This document shows, one piece after another, positions 7,391 to 15,165 of a stretch of DNA of 64,000 bases; positions within the stretch are counted from its first letter, which is position 1; the number at the start of each line of letters is the position of its first letter. Under the pieces are notes generated by a model. It saw only the letters and a list, made by a program, of their open reading frames with translations. It ran no database searches and had not been told where the DNA came from. Location: contig JAMQGV010000018.1 of the NCBI GenBank assembly GCA_025994075.1, forward strand, positions 117,768-181,767. Direction: 5' to 3'. A program made the translations under genes and the position numbers. This DNA is from Vicinamibacteria bacterium (GTDB lineage Bacteria; Acidobacteriota; Vicinamibacteria; Fen-336).

Positions 7391-8761
7391 ATGCAGGTGA
7401 GCGACGACCGCGGCAGTTGGGGTTCGAGGGCGGGTTTCATCCTGGCCGCGGCCGGTTCGGCCGTCGGCCTCGGCAACATCTGGGGCTTCCCGATGCAGGT
7501 GGGGAAGGGCGGAGGCGCGGTCTTCGTCCTCATCTACCTCGCGTGCGTGTTCCTGATCTGCTTCCCGATCCTGATCGCGGAGCTGGCGCTGGGCCGCTCG
7601 TCGCGGCGCTCGCCGATCGAGGCCTTCGCGACGACTCGCCCCGGCACCCCGTGGTGGATGGTGGGTGCGCTGGGGGTGATGGCCGGCGTCGGCATCCTGT
7701 CCTTCTACGTCGTGATCGCCGGCTGGACGCTCGCCTACATCTGGTTCGCGGCGACGGGTGCGGTCGTCGGCAGCCCCGAGCAGATCGGCGGCTTCTTCGG
7801 CGCCTTCGTCGCCGACGGCGCGAAGAACGTCGTGCTCTCGTTCGTCGTGCTGGCGGTGACCGCCGGGATCCTGCTTGCCGGCGTGCGCGAGGGCATCGAA
7901 CGCGCGTCGAAGCTGATGATGCCGGCGCTGTTCCTGCTGCTGATCGGGCTGGCGGTCCGCGCCCTCACCCTGCCCGGGGCCGCCGAGGGCCTCGCCTACT
8001 ACATGCACCCCGACTGGTCCGGGCTCACCAACCCGGCCGTCTTCAACGCCGCGCTCGGCCAGGCGTTCTTTTCGCTCAGCCTGGGCATGGGCGCGATGAT
8101 CACGTACGGCAGCTACCTCTCGCGCACGGCCAACGCCACGACCTCCGCCGCGTGGGTGGCGGGGCTCGACACGGCCGTCGCGCTGCTGGCCGGGCTCGTG
8201 ATCTTCCCGGCGGGCTTTTCGATCGCCGGCTTCGACCCCTCGTCCAGCGGCCCGGGCCTGATCTTCGCGGTGCTGCCGCGGCTGTTCGGCACGATGCCCG
8301 GCGGCGAGCTGTTCGGCGCCGCGTTCTTCATCCTGCTCTCGATCGCGGCGCTGACCAGCACGCTGTCGCTGCTCGAGGTGCCGACCTCCGCCCTGGTCGA
8401 CCGCGGCTGGCCGCGCAAGCGGGCCGTGGTCACGCTGACCCTCGCCGTCGGCGCGCTGGCCGTGCCTTCGGTGCTGTCGCAAGGCGCGGTGGCGTCGCTC
8501 AGCACGCTGCCCGGGTTCGAGGTCTCGTTCCTCGACCTGATGGCGACGGTGTGGAACAACTGGGCGCTGCCGATCGGCGGGCTGCTGATCTCCATCTTCG
8601 TCGGCTGGGTGTGGGGCGCCGATCGGGCGATCGAGGAGTTGACGGCCGAGGGCCAGACGTTCCCCGCCGCCCCGCTGTGGGCGTTCCTGATCCGTTACGT
8701 GTGCCCGCTGGCGATCCTGTTCATCATCGTGATGACCGCGCGCGGCATGTTCGCGGGCTGA
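7391..8761 (+). CDS. Neurotransmitter:sodium symporter (NSS) family amino-acid transporter
   Basis: A 456-residue inner-membrane protein with about 11-12 transmembrane helices. The TM1 signature GSAVGLGNIWGFP is the unwound substrate- and Na+-binding segment of LeuT-fold NSS proteins. These carry amino acids, often hydrophobic or aromatic, with Na+. It has its own promoter and an SD before ATG 7391. Its stop TGA overlaps the SD of the next gene (AGGAGG, 8761-8766), an AGCS symporter, so the two are one operon for Na+-driven amino-acid uptake. No small subunit gene follows this copy, unlike the two other NSS genes in the window. Confidence 0.9.
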   Translation: MQVSDDRGSWGSRAGFILAAAGSAVGLGNIWGFPMQVGKGGGAVFVLIYLACVFLICFPILIAELALGRSSRRSPIEAFATTRPGTPWWMVGALGVMAGVGILSFYVVIAGWTLAYIWFAATGAVVGSPEQIGGFFGAFVADGAKNVVLSFVVLAVTAGILLAGVREGIERASKLMMPALFLLLIGLAVRALTLPGAAEGLAYYMHPDWSGLTNPAVFNAALGQAFFSLSLGMGAMITYGSYLSRTANATTSAAWVAGLDTAVALLAGLVIFPAGFSIAGFDPSSSGPGLIFAVLPRLFGTMPGGELFGAAFFILLSIAALTSTLSLLEVPTSALVDRGWPRKRAVVTLTLAVGALAVPSVLSQGAVASLSTLPGFEVSFLDLMATVWNNWALPIGGLLISIFVGWVWGADRAIEELTAEGQTFPAAPLWAFLIRYVCPLAILFIIVMTARGMFAG

Positions 8762-8770
8762 GGAGGCGTT

Positions 8771-10180
8771 TTGACCGACCTGACGACCCTGATCACCCAG
8801 ATCGACGCCTGGGTCTGGCAGCCGTTCGTGATGCCGCTGGTGCTGCTGCTCGTCGGCGGCTGGCTGAGCTGGAAGACGGGCTTCGTCCAGGTCCGCCACT
8901 TCCCGACGGCGGTCCGCTCGTCGCTGGGCGGGATCTTCAACAAGGGGGACCGCAAGGAGGGCACGATCTCGTCCTTCCAGGCGCTCTCCACGGCACTCGC
9001 GGCCACCGTCGGCAACGGCAACATCGGCGGCGTCGCCACCGCGATCCTGCTGGGCGGGCCCGGGGCCGTGTTCTGGATGTGGATGTGCGCGACGGTCGGC
9101 ATGGCGACCAAGTTCTCCGAGGCCGTGCTGGGCGTGCACTACCGCGTGCGCACGTCGCTGGGCGAACTGGCCAGCGGCCCGATGTACTACATCCAGCAGG
9201 GCATCCCGAACAAGGCGCTGGGCAAGGCGCTGGCGATGGCCTTTGCGTTCTTCGGGATGTGCGCCGCGCTGTTCGGCACCGGCAACATGGCCCAGTCCAA
9301 CACTGTCGCCCGCACGTTCGTCACCGCGGTCGAGACGGTCGCCGGCGTCACGCTGCCGACCTGGGTGCCCGGCATCCTGATCACCGTCGCCGTCGGCCTC
9401 GTGCTGCTGGGCGGGATCAAGCGCATCGCGGTCACGGCCGAGGCGCTGGTGCCGTCGATGATCGTGCTCTACGTCGTCTCCACGGGCGCCTTCGTGCTGC
9501 TCAACATCGACAAGCTGCCGCACGTGCTGTGGCTGATCGTGCTCGAGGCCTTCACCCCGACCGCCGCGGTCGGCGGATTCGCTGGCGCGACCGTGGCCCA
9601 GGCGATCCAGAGCGGCGTCAGCCGCGGCGTGCTGTCGAACGAGGCCGGCCTCGGCTCCTCGCCCATCGCCCACGGCATCGCCAACGTCAAGCACCCGGTC
9701 GAGCAGGGCACCGTCGGCGTCTTCGAGGTGTGGATCGACACCATCGTCGTGTGCACCATGACGGCGTTCGTGATCCTGGAATCGGGGCTGTGGACCAGCC
9801 CGCAGTTCCAGGGGGCGAGCGGCGACCTGACGGCGGCCGCGCTCGCGACCACGATCCCGTTCGCCTCGACGATCGTCGCCATCTGCAGCTTCCTGTTCGG
9901 CTTCTCGACCCTGATCGGCTGGTGCTACTACGGCGAGAAGTGCTTCGAGTTCCTGTTCGGCTCGTCGATGATCAAGCTCTACCGCGGCATCTTCGTCGCG
10001 CTGATCATGGTCGGCGCCGTCGCCTCGGTGCCGCTGGTGTGGGCGATCGGCACCCTGCTCAACGGGTTCATGGCGCTGCCGAACCTGATCGGGCTCGCCT
10101 TCCTGTCGGGCACCGTCGGCAAGCTGGCGAAGGACTACTTCTCGGGCCGCATGGAGTACGCGGTCAAGGACCCGCAGTAG
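8771..10180 (+). CDS. AGCS family Na+:alanine/glycine symporter
   Basis: A 469-residue member of the alanine-or-glycine:cation symporter family (AlsT/DagA type). Conserved parts are ALAATVGNGNIGGVATAI near TM2-3 and GVLSNEAGLGSSPIAHG in the second half. It imports small neutral amino acids with Na+ or H+. The start is TTG 8771, four bases after AGGAGG; no ATG nearby fits the family N-terminus better. It is co-transcribed with the upstream NSS gene and followed by a strong bidirectional hairpin before the convergent MetS-like gene. Confidence 0.9.
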   Translation: MTDLTTLITQIDAWVWQPFVMPLVLLLVGGWLSWKTGFVQVRHFPTAVRSSLGGIFNKGDRKEGTISSFQALSTALAATVGNGNIGGVATAILLGGPGAVFWMWMCATVGMATKFSEAVLGVHYRVRTSLGELASGPMYYIQQGIPNKALGKALAMAFAFFGMCAALFGTGNMAQSNTVARTFVTAVETVAGVTLPTWVPGILITVAVGLVLLGGIKRIAVTAEALVPSMIVLYVVSTGAFVLLNIDKLPHVLWLIVLEAFTPTAAVGGFAGATVAQAIQSGVSRGVLSNEAGLGSSPIAHGIANVKHPVEQGTVGVFEVWIDTIVVCTMTAFVILESGLWTSPQFQGASGDLTAAALATTIPFASTIVAICSFLFGFSTLIGWCYYGEKCFEFLFGSSMIKLYRGIFVALIMVGAVASVPLVWAIGTLLNGFMALPNLIGLAFLSGTVGKLAKDYFSGRMEYAVKDPQ

Positions 10181-10194
10181 GGAAGCCCCGGGGT

Positions 10195-10223
10195 TCCGGC
10201 GCCGGGTCGAGCCCGGCGCCGGA
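10195..10223. terminator. Bidirectional hairpin between convergent transport genes
   Basis: Arms of 12 bases (10195-10206 and 10212-10223) pair perfectly around a 5-base loop. It lies between the AGCS stop at 10180 and the convergent small-subunit stop at 10238. There is no T-run, so termination efficiency is uncertain. Confidence 0.55.
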
Positions 10224-10237
10224 GCCTGCTGCCCGGG

Positions 10238-10345
10238 CTACTCCTCGCGCTCGCCTTCGCGCACGAGCCGGTAGAGCAGCCAGGCGAAGCCGCCCCACAC
10301 GCCGCCGAGCACCAGCACCATCACGATCCAGCCGGTCGCGCTCAT
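10238..10345 (-). CDS. NSS transporter small subunit (MetS-like)
   Basis: A 35-residue single-span membrane peptide: MSATGWIVMVLVLGGVWG begins it and a charged tail, VREGEREE, ends it. It resembles the MetS small subunits described for methionine/alanine importers, which accompany NSS-type large subunits. Its ATG overlaps the stop of the upstream NSS transporter by 4 bases (ATGA), so the two are translationally coupled. Small size makes homology hard to judge; position, single helix and Trp/Gly-rich pattern support the call. Confidence 0.75.
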   Translation of the reverse strand: MSATGWIVMVLVLGGVWGGFAWLLYRLVREGEREE

Positions 10346-11808
10346 CGTCCCGCCTCCCCGGCGCCGACCCGCGCCGCCCACCAGCGGTTGAGCGCGACCA
10401 GGACCCCGATCACCAGCACCCACTGCGCGAGGGTCGTGCCGACGCTGTACGTGTGCAGCGGGTTCCACCAGCCCTCGCGGTCGTAGACCGTGGCCGACTG
10501 GTAGAACCACCAGGCCATCAGCGCCACGAACTCTAGCGGCACGACGTAGCGCATCACGACCGTGAACCAGCGCCCGACCGGGCTGCGCTCGTCCTCGTCG
10601 TTGACGACCTCGGTGCGGAAGCGCTCCGTGCCGAAGAGGGCGACGGCCACGGCCATGAACAGCCCGGAGACCATCAGCCCCAGCCCCCAGACCCAGTCCT
10701 GGTTCTGGAAGAAGCCGAGCTTCCAGGCCGAGGGCAGGCCGAGCGCGAAGCCGACCAGGCCGACGATCAGCACGGCCCGCCGGCGTTCGAAGCCGAGGTC
10801 GACGCCGATGCGGGTGGCCAGCTCGATCATCGCGATCAGCGAGGAGAGCGCGGCGAAGCTCAGCGCCAGGAAGAACAGCGACAGGAACAGGCCGCCGAGC
10901 GGGAGCTGCTCGAACAGCCGCGGCAGCCAGATGAAGGTCAGGCCCTCGTTGCCGGCGCCGAGGGCGGCCAGCGCCTGGTCGGGCGGCAGCACCGCGAACA
11001 CCGTGCACAGCACCGCGATGCCCGCGAGCAGCGAGGCCGAGTAGTCGCCGAACGCGGTGGCGTAGCTGGTCAGCACGACGTCGTCCTTCTTGCGCAGGTA
11101 GACCCCGTAGGTCATCACCAGGCCCCAGGCCGCGCCCACGCTCCACGCCGACTGGCTGAGCGCCTCCAGCCACACCTGGTGGTGGAGCAGTCGGTCCCAG
11201 TCGGGCGTGAACAGGAAGGCCAGGCCCTGGACCGCGCCGGGCAGCATCAGCGCGCGGGCGGCGCCGATCACCAGCAGCAGGAACAGCACGGGGATCAGCA
11301 CCCGGTTCGTCAGTTCGATGCCGCGCACGACGCCGCGCGAGATGATCGCGCAGCCCAGCGCCATCGCGATCAGGTGGTACAGCACCGGCTCCAGGTTGCC
11401 GCCCGTGAAGGACTGCCAGTAGGCCTCCGAGTCGATGCCGGTCAGCCCGCCGCCGAGGCTGGCCACGAAGTACTTGAGGCACCAGCCGGCGACCACCGAG
11501 TAGTAGAACATGATGAAGCAGGAGCAGACGCCGACGAAGGCGCCCAGCCAGTTCCAGCGCGCCCCGACGAGGTGGCCGATCGCGCCCGCGGGTCCGCGGC
11601 GGGTCCGCTTGCCCATCGCGAACTCCGCGATCACCAGCGGCACCGACCACGCGAACATGAAGACGAGCCAGGCGATCAGGAACGAGCCGCCGCCGTTGGC
11701 CGCCGCGACCCGCGGGAAGCGCCAGATGTTGCCGGTGCCGACGGCCATGCCGATGGCCGCGAGCAGGATTCCCCAGCGCGAGGAGAAGTGGTCCTGGTTC
11801 TGGTTCAT
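10342..11808 (-). CDS. NSS family Na+-dependent amino-acid transporter, large subunit
   Basis: About 488 residues with 12 predicted membrane spans. TM1 carries GMAVGTGNIWRFPRV, the NSS signature. It pairs with the MetS-like peptide just downstream, as in known methionine/alanine importers, so small aliphatic amino acids are a plausible but unproven substrate. ATG 11808 (MNQNQDHFSS) is preferred to an upstream start at 11835, because it has a purine-rich GAGGG just ahead and the extra nine residues look non-native. A TAAGAT (-10-like) lies at 11860-11865 on the minus strand. The gene is downstream of the sensor kinase but separated by 95 bases. Confidence 0.88.
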   Translation of the reverse strand: MNQNQDHFSSRWGILLAAIGMAVGTGNIWRFPRVAAANGGGSFLIAWLVFMFAWSVPLVIAEFAMGKRTRRGPAGAIGHLVGARWNWLGAFVGVCSCFIMFYYSVVAGWCLKYFVASLGGGLTGIDSEAYWQSFTGGNLEPVLYHLIAMALGCAIISRGVVRGIELTNRVLIPVLFLLLVIGAARALMLPGAVQGLAFLFTPDWDRLLHHQVWLEALSQSAWSVGAAWGLVMTYGVYLRKKDDVVLTSYATAFGDYSASLLAGIAVLCTVFAVLPPDQALAALGAGNEGLTFIWLPRLFEQLPLGGLFLSLFFLALSFAALSSLIAMIELATRIGVDLGFERRRAVLIVGLVGFALGLPSAWKLGFFQNQDWVWGLGLMVSGLFMAVAVALFGTERFRTEVVNDEDERSPVGRWFTVVMRYVVPLEFVALMAWWFYQSATVYDREGWWNPLHTYSVGTTLAQWVLVIGVLVALNRWWAARVGAGEAGR

Positions 11809-11903
11809 GAAGGCCCTCGGTTGGTCGCGACGCACGGACGTCCTGTCGTGGGAGCCGCGATCTTAGCCCAGCCGGGCCGGGCGCGACCGCCCACGCGCGC
11901 CGC

Positions 11904-14900
11904 TCAGGCGAGCGGCAGGCGTAGCTCGAAGGTGGCGCCCTGGCCGGGACCGGAGCTGCGGGCGTCGACGCTTCCCCCGTGCAGTTCGGCGAGCTGGCGC
12001 GCGATCGAGAGGCCGAGGCCCGAGCTGGACTCGCCACCGGTCGGCTTCGCGGACAGCCGGGAGAAGCGGCGGAACAGCTTGTCCCGCTCCTCGGCCGAGA
12101 AGCCGGGGCCCTCGTCCTCCACCTCGAGCACGGCGTGGCCGTCGCGGGCGGACAGGCGGACGCGGACGGGCGCCCCGGGTGGCGAGTACTTGACCGCGTT
12201 GCCGACGAGGTTGTCGACGACCTGGGCGAGACGCTCCGCGTCACCCGTGACCGTCACCCCGGGAGGCAGTTCCGCTTCCAGCGGCTGGCGCTTGCGCTCG
12301 GCCTGCGAGCGGTTGGCGTCGACGACCTGCGCCACGACCGACGCGAGGTCGACGCGCTCGCGCTCGATCGCGAGCTGGCCGCTCTCCAGCGCCGCGGAGT
12401 CGAGCAGGCGGGTCACGATCCCGAGCATCGTGTCCGCGCTGCGCACGATGCGGGCCGCCATGTCGCGGCCCGCGGGATCCGCCGTCTTCATCTCGAGCAG
12501 CTCGCCGAAGCCGCGGATCACGGTCAGCGGGTTCTTGAGGTCGTGGGCGGCGATGCCCAGCATCTCCGTCTTGAGCGCGTCGGCGGCGCGCAGCGCGTCG
12601 TTGGTGCGCGACAGCTCGCCGTGGGCCGCCTCCAGCTCCTCGTGCGCCGTCTCCAGCGCGGAGAGCGCCATCACCGCGTGGCGGTGCTCCTCCGCGAGGT
12701 TCTCGGTCCGCTCCGCGACCAGCGCCTCCAGCTCGCGCTCGCGCCGGCGCAGCGTGCGCAGGCGCAGCAGGTGGCCGCCGCCCAGCAGCAGGACCAGCGC
12801 CAGGCCGGCCAGCGCCACGAAGCCGCGGGTCTCGAAGAAGCGCGGGCGCAGCTCGATCGCGAGCGTCGCCGGGCCATGGCTCGTCACGCCGTCCTCGTTC
12901 ACCGCGACGACCTCGAACAGGTATTCGCCCGGGGGCACGCGGGTGTAGTAGGCGACTCGCCGCGAGCCGGCCTCGACCCAGTCCTCGTCGTAGCCCGTCA
13001 GCCGGAAGCGGAAGCGCAGCCGCTCGGGCGCGCCGAGCGCGAGGCCGGTGTAGCGGATCTCGAGCCGCTCGCGGCCGGGTTCGATCACCACCGGCACGTC
13101 GACCCGGTGCCCTTCGAGTTCCGTCGAGAGCTCCTCGATCACCACCGGCGGCGGGGCCAGGTGGCGAGGCAGCGCGACCGGGTCGATCGCCGCCAGGCCT
13201 TCGATCGTGGGGAAGAACAGCCGGCCCGACGCCGCCCGCACGCCGGCGCCCCCGAAGCCGCCGCTGCACTGCGGGCTGGGCAGTCCGTCGCCCTTGTCGA
13301 GCGCCACCGTCGTCACGGCGGCCGCAGTCCCGGCGAAGAACGCTTCGAGCGAGGCGCGCGAGACGCGGAACAGGCCGCGCTCGCTCGAGCACCACAGCGA
13401 GCCGGCCCCGTCGTCGAGGATCGCGTAGATCGTGTCGTGGCGCAGGCCGTCGCGCTGGCGCACCGTCTGCAACCGCCCGCCGCGCAGGCGGCTGAGGCCG
13501 CCGCCCCGGGTGCCGATCCACAACGCCCCGTCCGCGTCGCGGTGCAGCGCCGTCACCACGTTCGAGCCCAGCCCGTCGGCCGTCGTGAAGCGCTGCTTGA
13601 GGTCGCCGCGCAGCCGGACCAGGCCGTCGTTGGTGCCGACCCACAGCCCGTCGCCGTCGGCGAGCAGCGTGCGGACGATCTCGCCCGGGGCCTCGCGCAG
13701 GGGGACCGGCTGGAGGCGGCCCGCGTCGTCCAGGCGCGCCAGGCCGCCGCCGTAGGTGCCCAGCCACAGCGTGCCGGCCGGGCCCTCGGCGATCGCCGTG
13801 ACGGTTTCGTTGGGCAGGCCCTCGCGAGTCGACCAGTGCTCGACGACGCGGCCGCCCGCGATGCGGTCGAGTCCCTTCAGGTAGCTGCCGGCGAAGACCC
13901 GCCCGCGGGAATCCTCGAACACCGTCATCAGGATGTCGCTGGCCAGCCCGTGCCGGCTGTCGATCAACTCGAAGCGCCCCGAGCTGCTCCCGTCGAGGCC
14001 GAGCCGCGCCAGACCGCCGCCGTTGGTCGCCACCCAAAGCCCGTCGCGGCCGGCTGCGAGTCCCTTCACGAACGGGTCGGGCAGGCCGTGCTCCGGTGTC
14101 CAGGCCAGCACGGGAGCCGGCCGCAGTCGGTGCAGTCCGCGCACCAGGGTGCCGACCCACAGCAGGCCCTCGCGATCGTGCAGCAGCGTCTGCACGATCA
14201 CCCCGCGCAGCGCCGGCCCGAGGTCGGGCGTCTCGAGGCGTCCGTCCTTCAGGCGGGCGAGGCCGCCGCCGTTCATGCCGATCCACAGCGCGCCGTCGCG
14301 GCCCGGCAGCAGCGCCTTGACGACCGTGTCCGGCAGCCCCTCCGCCGCGCCCCAGCGCCGGGGCGCGCCGTCGTCCGGGAGGTGCACGAGACCGCCGCCC
14401 GCGAGCCCCACGTACAGTCCCCCGCGCCCGTCGGCGGCCAGCGCGGCGACGTCGCCGGCCACCCGCGGGTCGCGGTGCAGGCGCTCTCCGTCGTAGCGGA
14501 AGAGTCCCGCGCCGGAGCTGCCGACCCAGGCTCCCGCGGCGTCGACCAGCAGGGCGCGGATAGAGCCGAGGCCCGAGTCGGCGGGAACCTTCTCGATCGC
14601 GTCGCCGCGCAGGCGGACCAGACCTCCGTCGGTGCCGGCGAGCAGGCCGTCGCCGGTGCGCGCCAGGACCCGCACCGAGTCGGACGCCAGCCGGCCCCCG
14701 GAGTTGGCCTGGGTGAGGTGACGCAGCGCGCCGCCTGCCGCCCGGTGGATCAGGCCGCTCCCCGCCGTGCCCAGCCACAGCCCGCCCGCGCCGTCGTCGG
14801 CGAGCGCGTAGATCCCGAGCGCGGGGGACACCTGCGGGCCCAGGTCGATCGGCACGAAGCGCACGCCGTCGAAGCGCACGAGGCCGCCGTAGGTCCCCAC

Positions 14901-15086
14901 CCAGAGATAGCCGCGGCCGTCCTGCAGCAGGGCGTGCACGGTGTTCTCGGGCAGGCCGTTGTCGCTCGACCACGCGGTCGTGGTCCATGCGCGGGGCCCG
15001 GGCAGCGGCGCGGGCGCGGCCGAGGCGGCGCTCGCCGCGAGGGCGAGGCACAGGCCGAGGATGGCCCGGGGAGGGAGGGCGCGCAC
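11904..15086 (-). CDS. Periplasmic-propeller sensor histidine kinase (two-component)
   Basis: A 1060-residue sensor kinase. A signal peptide is followed by a long array of two-component propeller repeats (about residues 35-640, recurring LWVGTYGGGLARL-like blades). A Y_Y_Y-type domain (about 660-740, ending in PPGEYLFEVVAVNEDG) and one transmembrane helix (about 753-772) follow, then a short coiled coil. The kinase core has His848 in AAHDLKNPLTVIRGF and an ATPase with DNLVGNAVKYSP, VEDEGPGF and SSGLGLSIARQL. The architecture resembles hybrid sensors of polysaccharide use, but receiver and DNA-binding domains are absent, so a separate response regulator is needed and none is in the window. The start is GTG 15086, 9 bases after TAACCT. 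It sits downstream of the cytochrome/porin genes behind a strong hairpin. Confidence 0.87.
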   Translation of the reverse strand: MRALPPRAILGLCLALAASAASAAPAPLPGPRAWTTTAWSSDNGLPENTVHALLQDGRGYLWVGTYGGLVRFDGVRFVPIDLGPQVSPALGIYALADDGAGGLWLGTAGSGLIHRAAGGALRHLTQANSGGRLASDSVRVLARTGDGLLAGTDGGLVRLRGDAIEKVPADSGLGSIRALLVDAAGAWVGSSGAGLFRYDGERLHRDPRVAGDVAALAADGRGGLYVGLAGGGLVHLPDDGAPRRWGAAEGLPDTVVKALLPGRDGALWIGMNGGGLARLKDGRLETPDLGPALRGVIVQTLLHDREGLLWVGTLVRGLHRLRPAPVLAWTPEHGLPDPFVKGLAAGRDGLWVATNGGGLARLGLDGSSSGRFELIDSRHGLASDILMTVFEDSRGRVFAGSYLKGLDRIAGGRVVEHWSTREGLPNETVTAIAEGPAGTLWLGTYGGGLARLDDAGRLQPVPLREAPGEIVRTLLADGDGLWVGTNDGLVRLRGDLKQRFTTADGLGSNVVTALHRDADGALWIGTRGGGLSRLRGGRLQTVRQRDGLRHDTIYAILDDGAGSLWCSSERGLFRVSRASLEAFFAGTAAAVTTVALDKGDGLPSPQCSGGFGGAGVRAASGRLFFPTIEGLAAIDPVALPRHLAPPPVVIEELSTELEGHRVDVPVVIEPGRERLEIRYTGLALGAPERLRFRFRLTGYDEDWVEAGSRRVAYYTRVPPGEYLFEVVAVNEDGVTSHGPATLAIELRPRFFETRGFVALAGLALVLLLGGGHLLRLRTLRRRERELEALVAERTENLAEEHRHAVMALSALETAHEELEAAHGELSRTNDALRAADALKTEMLGIAAHDLKNPLTVIRGFGELLEMKTADPAGRDMAARIVRSADTMLGIVTRLLDSAALESGQLAIERERVDLASVVAQVVDANRSQAERKRQPLEAELPPGVTVTGDAERLAQVVDNLVGNAVKYSPPGAPVRVRLSARDGHAVLEVEDEGPGFSAEERDKLFRRFSRLSAKPTGGESSSGLGLSIARQLAELHGGSVDARSSGPGQGATFELRLPLA

Positions 15087-15095
15087 GGTGCCCCT

Positions 15096-15101
15096 AGGTT
15101 A
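15096..15101 (-). promoter_or_regulatory. Candidate -10 hexamer of the sensor kinase (leaderless)
   Basis: TAACCT on minus, 9 bases before GTG 15086; no SD between. Supports separate transcription of the kinase from the cytochrome operon. Confidence 0.3.
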
Positions 15102-15115
15102 GCCGGACGCACGAA

Positions 15116-15147
15116 CGGCCGGGGCGGAATTTCCTCCGCCCCGGCCG
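15116..15147 (-). terminator. Strong hairpin after the MtrB-like gene
   Basis: Perfect arms of 13 bases (15116-15128 and 15135-15147) around ATTTCC, 18 bases past the stop of the outer-membrane barrel gene. No T-run follows. It probably ends the cytochrome/barrel transcript before the kinase. Confidence 0.55.
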
Positions 15148-15165
15148 CCAGGGATGCGTCGGTCC

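Noticed and set aside
13100..15000. Regularly spaced short repeats that could be a CRISPR array
   Set aside because: They are degenerate codons of propeller blades (WVGT, GGGLARL) inside an intact gene, not identical repeats with unique spacers.
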